22,582 nucleotides of DNA from Clostridium sp. CAG:413. Lineage in GTDB: Bacteria > Bacillota > Clostridia > Oscillospirales > Acutalibacteraceae. The DNA is taken from positions 1 to 22,582 of the forward strand of contig FR888219.1 in NCBI GenBank assembly GCA_000431775.1, written 5' to 3'. The notes under the pieces were generated by a model. The model did not search any database, was not told where the DNA came from, and saw only the letters and a list, made by a program, of their open reading frames with translations. A program made the translations under genes and the position numbers. Positions 9,484 to 17,900 of this stretch are shown here, piece by piece (position 1 is the stretch's first letter; each line of letters begins with the position of its first letter).

Positions 9484-9694
9484 GCTGCTCCTCCTTGTTG
9501 ACGAACTCTAAAATATCGTCCACTCCGCATTGTAGTGCTTTGCAGATTTTTTCTATACTTTCTATTGAGACATACTCATCACGTTTAAGACGAGTAATGA
9601 TATTTGCACTAAATCCCGCCTTCTCCATCAGCTCGGCATTAGTCATACCCTTGTCAATCAGCAAGTGAAATAGCTTTTTGTATGTTACAGCCAT
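9473..9694 (-). CDS. XRE/Cro-type transcriptional regulator of the cargo operon
   Basis: The 73-residue protein is one helix-turn-helix domain of the small Cro/COG3655 type: it starts MAVTYKKLFHLLIDKGM, continues with NAELMEKAGFSANIITRLKRDEYV, and ends with a closing helix IEKICKALQCGVDDILEF. Such proteins bind short dyads at their own promoter, and many type II restriction-modification systems have a comparable controller. The ATG at 9694 has AAGGAGGG 7-8 nt upstream. The promoter upstream carries the dyad TCACGA-N2-TCGTGA between -35 and -10, so autorepression is likely. The gene overlaps the restriction-enzyme candidate. The same operator also occurs in the recombinase promoter. Confidence 0.9.
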   Translation of the reverse strand: MAVTYKKLFHLLIDKGMTNAELMEKAGFSANIITRLKRDEYVSIESIEKICKALQCGVDDILEFVNKEEQHEN

Positions 9695-9722
9695 AGCGAA
9701 ACCCTCCTTAACATTATCAATT

Positions 9723-9751
9723 ATTATATCACGAGATCGTGAATAATTCAA
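9723..9751 (-). promoter_or_regulatory. Cargo-operon promoter with operator between -35 and -10
   Basis: On the minus strand the -35 TTGAAT (9751-9746) is followed by a 17-bp spacer and the perfect -10 TATAAT (9728-9723). The spacer contains the inverted repeat TCACGA-GA-TCGTGA (9729-9742). A repressor bound there would block RNA polymerase. The -10 lies about 30 bp upstream of the XRE ATG. Confidence 0.85.
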
Positions 9752-9776
9752 TTGGTTGGAGTAAAATTATACGATA

Positions 9777-9807
9777 ATAAAAATTCTGCCCAAGCTGGGC
9801 AGAATTT
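9777..9807 (-). terminator. Intrinsic terminator after the metallopeptidase-like gene
   Basis: AAATTCTGCCCA (9781-9792) pairs perfectly with TGGGCAGAATTT (9796-9807) around the 3-nt loop AGC. On the minus strand the stem ends in TTTTTATTAT. It closes the gene ending at 9828 and shields the XRE promoter. It resembles the palindrome at 10688-10714. Confidence 0.7.
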
Positions 9808-9827
9808 CCGTAACATATATTTAAGAG

Positions 9828-10580
9828 CTATACATGGTATCTATTTACCAATGCCAAAAACATGTCTTTATAGAATTTTCCAAGTACGGCAATTTGCTGA
9901 TTAGTAAGTACACCAATCAGATACGTTTTTAAGAAGCTGCACATTGCGTGAGTAAGTAGTTTTTCGATTGTAGAAGTATCTGCATTGTCTTGATAATCTT
10001 TAGAATACATTTTACAGATTGAACGTCTACCAAAGTAATTAAAGATTACTCCCATAGTGTCTTTAAGCACCTTAAATTCAGTTGGAAAGTTCGCATGGCC
10101 AATCAATTCGTTTGCAAGCAACAATGGTGCATCAACATAATCCTGAATACTCATATATCCCGACTCAGTATCAATAAAATCACTCATTGAAAACGAAATG
10201 TTTTGCTTGATACTCTTTACACCCAAAACTTTCAAGAAACCAATTTGAGCAGCATGATATTCCGTATATCCATGATTAGCAATATACTTTTCGGGATCTT
10301 TGTTTACGTAAGTTTCATCGTCGAGTATATGGGTAAATTCATGAAAAATCGTCTGCTTTCCGACTTCACCTAAAGTGTGAATATTAGACCACACAGTTAA
10401 AGTGTGTTTTCCAGTCTTGTAATCATAATGAGCCGATCCCAGTGAGTCATAGCCTTGTTCATCAGAAACCGACAGAGAAATATCCTTATACGCAATTTCA
10501 TAAATTGGAAAAGAAGTTAGTCCTAACAGTTGCATAAATTCGGTTTCGCACTCTTTGATATATGAAGTTACCTTATCCAT
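9828..10580 (-). CDS. Zinc metallopeptidase-like protein (HExxH zincin), unknown role
   Basis: A 250-residue protein with the zinc-binding motif HEFTH (residues 80-84) in FHEFTHILDDE. A candidate third ligand, Glu107, lies in GYTEYHAAQIGF. The N-terminal 70 residues look like a strand-rich substrate cleft (YDYKTGKHTLTVWS precedes the motif). No signal peptide, transmembrane segment or helix-turn-helix is seen, so it probably acts in the cytoplasm. ImmA/IrrE-type antirepressor proteases share the HExxH pattern, but no partner XRE repressor is adjacent in its own transcript. It is a single-gene unit with promoter 10658-10686 and terminator 9777-9807, framed by two similar palindromes. GAGAGGT precedes the ATG at 10580. 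The family was not recognised; a defence or regulatory role is only inferred from its place. Confidence 0.7.
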   Translation of the reverse strand: MDKVTSYIKECETEFMQLLGLTSFPIYEIAYKDISLSVSDEQGYDSLGSAHYDYKTGKHTLTVWSNIHTLGEVGKQTIFHEFTHILDDETYVNKDPEKYIANHGYTEYHAAQIGFLKVLGVKSIKQNISFSMSDFIDTESGYMSIQDYVDAPLLLANELIGHANFPTEFKVLKDTMGVIFNYFGRRSICKMYSKDYQDNADTSTIEKLLTHAMCSFLKTYLIGVLTNQQIAVLGKFYKDMFLALVNRYHV

Positions 10581-10657
10581 GTAAATTACCTCTCCGTGGT
10601 GACCTTAAGTTCCTATTTGTTTAATTATATCATACTTTTTGATGTTTGTGTTTACCC

Positions 10658-10686
10658 ATTATAGCATAGAAGTATTTCATAGTTAA
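10658..10686 (-). promoter_or_regulatory. Promoter of the metallopeptidase-like gene
   Basis: On the minus strand -35 TTAACT (10686-10681), a 17-bp spacer and a perfect -10 TATAAT (10663-10658) lie about 80 bp upstream of the ATG at 10580. A second TATAAT at 10629-10624 lacks a -35 match. The palindrome at 10688-10714 touches the -35 from upstream. Confidence 0.65.
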
Positions 10687-10687
10687 G

Positions 10688-10714
10688 AACATCTGTCCAA
10701 CATGGACAGATGTT
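10688..10714. repeat. 12-bp perfect palindrome with 3-nt loop, next to a -35 box
   Basis: AACATCTGTCCA pairs perfectly with TGGACAGATGTT around ACA. Its core, TCTGTCCA then TGGACAGA, nearly matches the terminator at 9781-9807 (TCTGCCCA then TGGGCAGA). It lies 1 bp upstream of the metallopeptidase gene's -35. There is no T-run on the minus strand, so it may be an operator or a repeat. Confidence 0.6.
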
Positions 10715-10750
10715 ACAGAAGCAACTTCGTCACAGGTTGTATAGAAGATG

Positions 10751-10783
10751 AAAGGGGCTTGTGCTCAATCAGGCACAAGCCCC
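10751..10783 (-). terminator. Terminator after the tnpV-DUF6809 pair
   Basis: GGGGCTTGTGC (10754-10764) pairs perfectly with GCACAAGCCCC (10773-10783) across an 8-nt loop. On the minus strand the stem is followed by TTTC. It lies 17 bp beyond the DUF6809 stop codon. Confidence 0.65.
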
Positions 10784-10799
10784 AACATTGGATATTCAA

Positions 10800-11060
10800 T
10801 TATTCTTCCATGACTTCTAACATCATTCTTGCACCCAGCTTAAAACTGTTTTGGAAGATCAAACAATCCGTGATGGTTTGATACTCCCGCACGCAATCGG
10901 TATATTTTTCAAACAACTCCTTTTGCTCGTCTGGCATGGTTGCTTTGAGCTTTTCTTCATTTCGGCAAATCAGTTCCAACAGCTTCTTGTACTCCTTAGA
11001 GGAAGTGTCGTACTCTGTAGGCTCAATATTGCCGTACCAAAATTCTTCAAGGATTCTCAT
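10800..11060 (-). CDS. DUF6809 family small protein
   Basis: The 86-residue protein starts MRILEEFWYGNIEPTEY, continues with KLLELICRNEEKLKATMPDEQKELFEKY, and ends with a helix GARMMLEVMEE. This pattern is that of the DUF6809 proteins found in many clostridial mobile elements. It is mostly helical and charged, with no catalytic motif; the function is unknown. Its ATG overlaps the tnpV stop by 4 bp (ATGA), with AGGAGAAGG just upstream, so the two are co-translated. Confidence 0.75.
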   Translation of the reverse strand: MRILEEFWYGNIEPTEYDTSSKEYKKLLELICRNEEKLKATMPDEQKELFEKYTDCVREYQTITDCLIFQNSFKLGARMMLEVMEE

Positions 11061-11419
11061 ATCGCCTTCTCCTCATAGATCATCTCACGAAGGATAATTT
11101 CCTCTGCTCGGTTGCGGATGCTGTTCATAGCTCCGACCCATGCCATCTGGTCAGTCTTTTTCATACCCTCTGTTACGTCCTCAGCGGCTTTCATTTGCTT
11201 AATGATAAGTTCAAGGCGATTCTGTGCCTGCTCATTCAAATCCTCCAGATACGTCCACAGTTCACCGCTAAGGCACAGATCATTGAAGCGGACAGGGTTA
11301 TGCTCCTTGATATAATCTCTGTGCATACGTCCCCACCGACCGATAGGTCTGTTTTCCTCCGGTAAGCGAATATCGGGAATATAGTAATCACCACAACGAA
11401 TATAGTTCAGTTCCTGCAT
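11057..11419 (-). CDS. tnpV: TnpV, transposon-encoded protein
   Basis: The 120-residue protein has the TnpV signature: an N-terminal GDYYIPDIRLPEENRPIGRWGRMHRDYI, a middle helix with LDDLNEQA-like sequence, and the closing block DQMAWVGAMNSIRNRAEEI before a final short helix. TnpV is carried by Tn4451/Tn4453-like elements and is not needed for excision by the recombinase in those; its function is uncertain. The ATG at 11419 has GGAGG 8 nt upstream. A frame extending back to 11494 would run into the terminator hairpin. It heads the two-gene unit with DUF6809 at the end of the element opposite the recombinase. Confidence 0.88.
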   Translation of the reverse strand: MQELNYIRCGDYYIPDIRLPEENRPIGRWGRMHRDYIKEHNPVRFNDLCLSGELWTYLEDLNEQAQNRLELIIKQMKAAEDVTEGMKKTDQMAWVGAMNSIRNRAEEIILREMIYEEKAI

Positions 11420-11464
11420 CTTATATACCTCCAATAATAGCTTCAAACATTCTGCTAAAGATAG

Positions 11465-11509
11465 AAAAAGGCGATACCTGGTTGTGAAAACCAAGTATCG
11501 CCAATTTTT
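11465..11509. terminator. Bidirectional terminator at the right end of the element
   Basis: GGCGATAC pairs with GTATCGCC (11470-11477, 11495-11502). After one mismatch, TGGTT pairs with AACCA around GTGAA. AAAAA precedes the stem and TTTTT follows it two bases later, so it can terminate on both strands. It insulates tnpV from outside transcription and marks the approximate right edge of the element. Confidence 0.7.
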
Positions 11510-11705
11510 CTTGTCGCACTCCTGTACGGCAGCTCCCCTATGCCAGTAATGTTCTCATGCTGTCTTATTGGAAGCTACCGCACCTGCTCGCTTTTATTTT
11601 ATTTACATGGAAAGGCTATATCAAATCCACAGTTTAAAGACATTGTTATTAATAAAGTCATACAAAAAGCAATAGGCAAATTTTCCAACAAACGATTCTT
11701 TGGCT

Positions 11706-11729
11706 GGGGCAACGGTTTCCCATTGCCCC
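11706..11729 (-). terminator. GAAA-tetraloop hairpin after the membrane-anchored protein gene
   Basis: On the minus strand GGGGCAATGG pairs with CCGTTGCCCC (one G-T) around a GAAA tetraloop. It starts 10 bp past the stop codon at 11739. No T-run follows, so it may stabilise the 3' end rather than terminate. The stretch from 11510 to 11705 is AT-rich and I see no gene in it. Confidence 0.45.
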
Positions 11730-11738
11730 GCTTGCAAA

Positions 11739-12209
11739 TCATTTTACATAGTACACTTTTTTACTGCGTTCATGGTAATCGCAGTCAATATCAAGTTTTT
11801 TGACCCTGTATATATACACATACGGTGAGGAGTCATATTGCAGCTCAACTATGCCGACAAACTGCTTAGGGATGAAAAGAAATCTGCGGTTTTTGGTTTG
11901 CGAGAGGCTGTATTTAATGCTCCTCAGCTCATGCCCGCAGGTCACGATATAGGTGTAATGTGAAAAATCAAAGCTCAAATCGCTCGCCTCTGCGCCGTAT
12001 TCGGTCAGCTTCTCAAGGGTGAAAAATCCGCTGTATTTTTCATCTCTCAGCGAGAACCACGCGAGCTTGGAATCCGGGATATTATCAACAGCGATCCGCT
12101 CCACAGGCTCAAACGGCAGGTCGAATTTCGCATTATACACAGCCGCCGAGAGAACGACCAACAGCGCAACGAACAGAACCGCAAGGGTGACTTTGATTGA
12201 TTTTTTCAT
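11739..12209 (-). CDS. Small membrane-anchored protein of unknown function
   Basis: The 156-residue protein starts MKKSIKVTLAVLFVALLVVLSAAVY, which is a signal anchor or an uncleaved signal peptide. The rest (about 30-156) is a soluble, probably extracytoplasmic domain with many aromatic residues in alternating strands and a basic end. No lipobox cysteine and no known motif are seen. AAGGAGG lies 7 nt before the ATG. Its GC content and codon use match the pyr region rather than the mobile element, so I treat it as the first host gene beyond the insertion. It diverges from the pyr operon. The family was not recognised. Confidence 0.75.
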   Translation of the reverse strand: MKKSIKVTLAVLFVALLVVLSAAVYNAKFDLPFEPVERIAVDNIPDSKLAWFSLRDEKYSGFFTLEKLTEYGAEASDLSFDFSHYTYIVTCGHELRSIKYSLSQTKNRRFLFIPKQFVGIVELQYDSSPYVYIYRVKKLDIDCDYHERSKKVYYVK

Positions 12210-12305
12210 GGTAATGCCTCCTTAAGAATTGTGATTTTTGATGCGTCGGGCGTCGGTTTTTGCGATTTTCATTTTTGATATTACTTATTTGTAAGTGCCG
12301 AAACG

Positions 12306-12335
12306 ATTATAACACATAAAGTATCGTCTGCGCAA
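12306..12335 (-). promoter_or_regulatory. Promoter of the membrane-anchored protein gene
   Basis: On the minus strand the -35 TTGCGC (12335-12330) is followed by an 18-bp spacer and the perfect -10 TATAAT (12311-12306). This is about 95 bp upstream of the ATG at 12209. Confidence 0.5.
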
Positions 12336-12374
12336 GTATTAAATCATGCGTGAACGGCGGAATGCGGTTGGGTC

Positions 12375-12399
12375 GGTCGGCATGGCTGCGCTGCCGACC
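12375..12399. repeat. Inverted repeat upstream of the pyr promoter
   Basis: GGTCGGCA pairs perfectly with TGCCGACC across a 9-nt loop. It lies 35 bp upstream of the pyr -35 box, within the divergent intergenic region 12210-12628. It could be an operator or a dispersed repeat. I saw no second copy. Confidence 0.4.
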
Positions 12400-12433
12400 T
12401 GCGGACAAATTCGGCGGAGTGCGATATTTACTC

Positions 12434-12462
12434 TTGACTTTGGCGGGGAAAGGTGATAGAAT
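12434..12462 (+). promoter_or_regulatory. Promoter of the pyr operon
   Basis: The -35 TTGACT (12434-12439) is followed by a 17-bp spacer and the -10 TAGAAT (12457-12462). Transcription would start near 12469 and give a leader of about 160 nt before pyrC. No PyrR-binding consensus was recognised in the leader. Confidence 0.8.
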
Positions 12463-12518
12463 ATGCGTGAGAAAAAATCTTTAAGCAAGGTGCTGTGACG
12501 CCGGCAAGATTGTGATAG

Positions 12519-12614
12519 ATGACCGGATATCGGTCTGTTTTCTTGCGTTCACGGCCTGCTTTTTTAAAGCGGGTCTTTTTTTGTGGGCGCGGTCTATGCA
12601 ATTCCGGCGCATAA
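12519..12614 (+). CDS. Possible pyr leader peptide
   Basis: A 31-codon frame starts MTGYRSVFLRSRP, runs through the attenuator hairpin and its T-run (which encodes Phe-Phe-Cys), and stops at TAA 12612, 14 bp before pyrC. This layout matches the pyrBI leader of enterobacteria, in which a ribosome following a slowed polymerase prevents terminator folding. A small hairpin GACCG-GATAT-CGGTC (12521-12535) followed by a U-rich tract would act as the pause. No good ribosome site precedes the ATG, so translation is uncertain. A GTG frame from 12512 reads into pyrC without a stop and is an alternative. Confidence 0.3.
   Translation: MTGYRSVFLRSRPAFLKRVFFCGRGLCNSGA
12553..12582 (+). terminator. Attenuator terminator in the pyr leader
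   Basis: GGCCTGCTTT (12553-12562) pairs with AAAGCGGGTC (12566-12575), 10 bp with two G-U pairs and a TTT loop, followed at once by seven Ts. Lying between promoter and pyrC, it should stop most transcripts unless an antiterminating condition prevails. Pyrimidine-responsive control is expected but the sensor is not identified. Confidence 0.75.
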
Positions 12615-12628
12615 TTAAGGAGCAGATC

Positions 12629-13840
12629 ATGATATTTAAGAACGCTGCGGTCTATAATAACGGCAAATTCAGGCAGATGGATTTGACTTTGAACGTCGGC
12701 AATGCCGGCGTTGGTTCAAATTTCAACAATGCTTATGTTTTTCCGGCTTTCTGTGATGTGCATGTGCATTTCAGAGAGCCGGGATTTTTTTATAAAGAGA
12801 CGATCAAAAGCGGCTCGCTTGCGGCGGCGCACGGGGGATATACCGATGTCTGCACCATGCCGAATCTGAATCCCGTGCCCGACAACATAGATAATATAAA
12901 GAAGCAGATAGATATAATCGAGCGGGATTCGGTGATACGCATTCACCCGTATGCGGCGATAACCGTCGGCGAGCGGGGCGAGGAGCTGACCGATATGGCG
13001 AGCCTTGCGACGTATTGCATAGCCTTCTCGGATGACGGCAGGGGAGTGCAGAGCGAGGAGCTTATGCGCCGCGCGATGACCGAAGCGAAGCGTCTGGGCA
13101 AGGTGATCGCCGCCCACTGCGAGGATAATTCGCTGCTGCGGGGCGGATACATTCACGACGGCGAGTATGCGCGCCTGCACGGCCACAGGGGCATATGCTC
13201 CGAGAGCGAGTGGCGGCCAATAGAGCGCGATCTGCGGCTCGCGAAGGAAACAGGCTGCAAGTATCATGTGTGCCATGTTTCATGCAAAGAGAGCGTGGAG
13301 CTGATACGCCGAGCCAAGGCGGACGGAGTTGACGTGACGTGCGAGACAGCGCCTCATTACCTCGTTTTCAGCGATAACGATCTTGAGGAGAGCGGCAGAT
13401 TCAAGATGAATCCGCCGATAAGGAGCGAGGAGGACAGACTTGCGCTCATACAGGGGCTGCGGGACGGCACGATAGATATGATAGCGACCGACCATGCGCC
13501 GCACAGCGAGGAGGAGAAGTCAAGGGGGCTTGAGAGGAGCCTGATGGGCGTCGTGGGGCTTGAAACGGCGTTCCCCGTGCTCTATACAAGGCTCGTGAAG
13601 CCCGGCTTGATAACGCTTGAGCGGCTGACGGAGCTTATGGCTATAAACCCGAGGCGGCGGTTCGACCTGCCGCCGACAGAGGATATCTGCGTTTACGATT
13701 TAGGCGAGGAATTTACGATAGACCCGAATGATTTCATGAGCATGGGCAGGAGCACACCTTTCGAGGGAATGAAAGTGTTCGGCAAAAATCTTATTACGGT
13801 ATGCGGAGGTAAAGCAGTATGGAATTCACAAGAAAATTAG
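12629..13840 (+). CDS. pyrC: Dihydroorotase
   Basis: The 403-residue cytoplasmic zinc amidohydrolase closes N-carbamoyl-L-aspartate to dihydroorotate, step three of UMP synthesis. It shows DVHVHFREPG with the metal ligands His45 and His47, the following substrate segment CTMPNLNP, HCED and HVSC segments with further histidines, and the catalytic ATDHAPH (Asp288). Length and motifs fit the bacterial class I enzyme, slightly short of the common 420-430. The ATG at 12629 follows AAGGAG by 7 nt. The same frame stays open upstream to 12512 through the attenuator, which would not make a normal N-terminus. It is the first gene of the operon and overlaps carA by 22 bp. Confidence 0.95.
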   Translation: MIFKNAAVYNNGKFRQMDLTLNVGNAGVGSNFNNAYVFPAFCDVHVHFREPGFFYKETIKSGSLAAAHGGYTDVCTMPNLNPVPDNIDNIKKQIDIIERDSVIRIHPYAAITVGERGEELTDMASLATYCIAFSDDGRGVQSEELMRRAMTEAKRLGKVIAAHCEDNSLLRGGYIHDGEYARLHGHRGICSESEWRPIERDLRLAKETGCKYHVCHVSCKESVELIRRAKADGVDVTCETAPHYLVFSDNDLEESGRFKMNPPIRSEEDRLALIQGLRDGTIDMIATDHAPHSEEEKSRGLERSLMGVVGLETAFPVLYTRLVKPGLITLERLTELMAINPRRRFDLPPTEDICVYDLGEEFTIDPNDFMSMGRSTPFEGMKVFGKNLITVCGGKAVWNSQEN

Positions 13841-14907
13841 TGCTTGAGGACGGCGCCGAGTATTACGGTACGGGGTTCGGCTACGGCGGGGACGCGGTGT
13901 GCGAGATAGTGTTCAACACCTCGATGGTGGGCTATCAGGAGATTATCTCCGACCCGTCATACACCTATCAGGCGGTGGTCATGACCTACCCGCTCATCGG
14001 CAATTACGGCATCGCCGACGAGGATTACGAGACCAAGATACCGACCATCGGCGGCCTTATAGTCAGGGAATACAACGACCTGCCGTCAAACTTCCGCTAC
14101 ACCAAGACCCTTTCGGAGGTCATGGAGGAATACAAAATTCCCGGCCTTGCGGGCGTTGATACCCGCAAGCTCACACGCAGTATCCGCGATATCGGCTCAC
14201 GCTGCGGAGTGATAACGGACGCCGACACTCCGACGGATAAAGCAATCGAAATGATAAAGAATTCGCCCGTGCCGCACGACGCCGTGGCAAAGGTGAGCTG
14301 CAAAAAGCGCTGGTATTCGAGGACGGCAAACGCAAAATATAACGTGGTGGCGATAGACTGCGGGATCAAGCTCAATATTATCCGCTCGCTGAATGCGAGG
14401 GGCTGCAATGTGACCGTGATGCCGTATAACACCTCCGCCGCCGAGGTCGAGAAGATGAAGCCTGACGGCATATTCCTCTCAAACGGCCCGGGCGACCCCG
14501 AGGACGTCATACCCGTTATCGACCTTGTGAAAAAGCTCAGGGGCAAATACCCGATATTCGGCATCTGCCTCGGTCATCAGATGATAAGCCTCGCCTGCGG
14601 GGCGGAGACCTACAAGCTGAAATTCGGCCACAGGGGCGGCAATCACCCGGTCAAAAACCTTGAAACGGGCAAGATAGAGATAACCTCGCAAAATCACAGC
14701 TATGCGGTGAATGAAAAGAGCCTTGAGAATACGGGGCTTAAAGTGACTCATGTCAATATCCTCGATAACACGGTCGAGGGGATAAGGGATGAGCGGTCAA
14801 AGATGTTCAGCGTGCAGTATCACCCCGAGAGCGCGCCGGGGCCGCAGGACAGCGCATATTTGTTTGATAAATTCATAGCGCTCATGGGAGGTAACGAAGA
14901 TGCCTAA
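13819..14907 (+). CDS. carA: Carbamoyl phosphate synthase, small (glutaminase) subunit
   Basis: The 362-residue subunit hydrolyses glutamine and channels ammonia to CarB. The N-terminal half has the CPSase small-chain fold ([16 protein letters not shown], then [12 protein letters not shown]). The C-terminal class I amidotransferase has SNGPGDPED, the nucleophile Cys250 in GICLGHQM, and the catalytic His335 and Glu337 in [10 protein letters not shown]. Length is normal. GGAGG lies 9 nt before the ATG, inside the end of pyrC. It overlaps carB by 8 bp. All catalytic residues are present. Confidence 0.97.
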   Translation: MEFTRKLVLEDGAEYYGTGFGYGGDAVCEIVFNTSMVGYQEIISDPSYTYQAVVMTYPLIGNYGIADEDYETKIPTIGGLIVREYNDLPSNFRYTKTLSEVMEEYKIPGLAGVDTRKLTRSIRDIGSRCGVITDADTPTDKAIEMIKNSPVPHDAVAKVSCKKRWYSRTANAKYNVVAIDCGIKLNIIRSLNARGCNVTVMPYNTSAAEVEKMKPDGIFLSNGPGDPEDVIPVIDLVKKLRGKYPIFGICLGHQMISLACGAETYKLKFGHRGGNHPVKNLETGKIEITSQNHSYAVNEKSLENTGLKVTHVNILDNTVEGIRDERSKMFSVQYHPESAPGPQDSAYLFDKFIALMGGNEDA

Positions 14908-17900
14908 GAGAACGGATATCAAAAAAATACTCGTCATCGGCTCGGGTCCGATAGTGATAGGTCAGGCGGCGGAGTTCGACTATGCGGGCACTCAGGCTTG
15001 CCTTGCCCTCAAGGAAGAGGGCTACGAGGTGGTGCTCTGTAACTCCAACCCCGCGACGATAATGACCGACACCTCCGTTGCGGACAAGGTCTATATGGAG
15101 CCGCTGAATCTCGAATATCTTGCAAAGATCATCCGCTACGAGCGACCCGACGCGATAGTGCCGGGCATAGGAGGTCAGACCGGTCTTAACCTTGCAATGC
15201 AGCTTGAGAAAAAAGGCGTGCTGCGTGAATGCGGTGCGGAGCTGCTCGGCACGAGCAGCAGGAGCATCGAGCGTGCGGAGGACAGAGAGCTCTTTAAGGA
15301 GCTTTGCGAGGAGATAGGCGAGCCTGTCCTGCAGTCGGTCATTGCCGAGAGCGTTGAGGAGGGGCTTAAAGCCGCGGAGGATATAGGCTACCCGGTAGTC
15401 TTGCGACCTGCTTTCACACTCGGCGGCACGGGCGGCGGCTTTGCCGACGGCAGAGAGGAATGTGCCGAGATACTGCGCGGTGCGCTTGAGCTTTCGCCCG
15501 TTCATCAGGTGCTGGTCGAGAAGAGCATAAAGGGCTACAAAGAGATAGAATACGAGGTCATGCGTGACGCGAACGACACAGCAATCACCATATGCAATAT
15601 GGAGAACGTCGACCCCGTCGGCATCCACACGGGCGATTCGATTGTCGTCTGCCCCTCGCAGACCTTAACCAATAAAGAATATCATATGCTGCGTGACAGC
15701 GCACTCAAGATAATACGGGCACTGAGGATCGAGGGCGGCTGCAACGTGCAGTTTGCTCTTGACCCGCTTTCGTTCAAGTATTATCTGATCGAGGTCAACC
15801 CCAGAGTCTCCCGCTCCTCCGCCCTTGCCAGCAAGGCGAGCGGCTACCCGATAGCGAGGGTGTCGGCCAAGATATCGGTCGGCATGCATCTTGACGAGAT
15901 AATGATAGCCAACACCCCTGCCTCATTCGAGCCGGCGCTTGACTATGTCGTTACAAAGATGCCGCGCTTCCCGTTCGACAAATTCTCATCTGCCAATAAC
16001 AAGCTCTCCACTCAGATGAAAGCCACGGGCGAGGTGATGAGCGTCGGCAGGACACTGGAGGAGAGCCTGCTCAAGGCCGCCCGCTCGCTCGAGATAGGCG
16101 TCAATCACCTCTATATGAAGAAATTCGACGGCTTCACCGAGGATGAGATGCTCGCCTACATTAAGGACGGCACGGACGACCGCATCTATGCGATAGCGGA
16201 GCTGCTGCGCCGAGGCACGGATGTGGGCATGATATGCAACGCAACAAAGATAGATATGCTCTTCCTTGAGAAGATAAGCAATATTGTCAGGGCGGAGGAT
16301 AAGCTGAAGGAGCATATCGGCGATATCGACACGCTCTATGCGGCGAAGCGCCTCGGCTTCTCCGACGAATATATCGGCAGGCTCTGGGATATGACAGGCG
16401 AGGAGATATTCAGGATCCGAGAGAAACACAATATGTTCCCCGTCTATAAGATGATAGACACCTGCGCCTCGGAATTCGAGAGCTATATCCCGTATTTTTA
16501 CTCGACCTATGAGCAGGAGAATGAGTCCGAAGTGTCGGATAAAGAGAAGATAATCGTCTTAGGCTCGGGTCCCATCAGGATAGGGCAGGGCGTTGAATTC
16601 GATTATTCCACCGTCCACGCCGTCTCAACGATTAAGCAGTCGGGCTATGAGGCAATAATAATCAATAATAACCCCGAGACCGTCTCGACGGATTACACCT
16701 GCTCCGACAAGCTGTATTTCGAGCCGCTTTGCACCGAGGACGTGATGAATATAATCCACCTTGAGAAGCCGATAGGCGTCATAGCGTCGCTCGGCGGTCA
16801 GACGGCTATCAATCTGGCGGAGAGCCTCAGAGACAGGGGAGTGAAGATAATCGGCACCGATTGTGACGCAATTGACCGAGCCGAGAACCGCGACCTGTTT
16901 GAGAAGGTGCTCCGTGAGCTAGATATCCCGCAGCCCAAGGGCAGGGCGGTGACAAAGATAGAGGACGGCGTTGCCGCCGCAGCCGAGATAGGCTACCCCG
17001 TGCTCGTGCGCCCGTCCTTCGTCCTGGGCGGCAGGGCGATGCAGATAGTTGCCGATGAGCCCCAGCTGCGCCGTTACCTGCGTACCGCCGTTGAGATAGA
17101 CGAGGATAAGCCTGTGCTGGTCGATAAATATATCTCGGGCAAGGAGCTGGAGGTGGACGCCATCTGCGACGGCACGGACGTCTTTGTGCCGGGCATAATG
17201 GAGCTTGTCGAGCGTACGGGCATCCACAGCGGCGATTCGATAAGCGTTTACCCCACGTTCAGCATAAGCGCTAAGGTCAAGGAGACAATACTCGACTACA
17301 CCAAGCGCCTCGGCCTCGGCATAGGCATAGTGGGGCTTTACAATATCCAGTTCATCGTTGATAAGAATGAAAATGTCTATATAATCGAGGTCAACCCACG
17401 CTCGTCAAGAACTGTTCCGTTCCTCTCAAAGGCGACGGGCTACAGCCTTGCGGATATCGCAACGCGCGTTATCCTCGGCAAGAGCCTCAGGGAGCAGGGC
17501 TTTGAGCGCATTTACCCCGAGGAGAAGAAACGCTGGTATGTCAAAGCGCCCGCGTTCTCATTCTCAAAGCTCAGAGGGCTTGACGCTTATCTCTCGCCCG
17601 AGATGAAGTCCACGGGCGAAGCGATAGGCTACGACGACAAGCTGACCCGCGCGCTCTATAAGGCGCTGAAGGCGAGCGGGATGAACGTAATGAATTACGG
17701 CACGGTGCTCGCGACCATAGCCGATAAGGATAAGGACGAGGCGCTGCCGCTCATCCGCCGCTTTTATAATATGGGCTTCAATATCCAGGCCACCGAGGGC
17801 ACGGCGCTCTTCCTCAAGCAAAACGGGATACGCACCCACAAGGTCGGCAAGCTGAGCGACGGCAGCAAGGAGATAACCGACGCCATCAGGCAGGGCTACG

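Noticed and set aside
11540..11803. Plus-strand frame in the AT-rich right flank
   Set aside because: It overlaps the end of the membrane-anchored protein gene and the tetraloop hairpin, with no ribosome site or recognised motif.
12469..12628. Known riboswitch or PyrR-binding loop in the pyr leader
   Set aside because: I could not find the consensus bases of a PyrR loop or of a PRPP-type riboswitch; only hairpins and the terminator can be supported.
14882..15628. Minus-strand frame opposite carB
   Set aside because: High-GC antisense shadow of a fully conserved carB.
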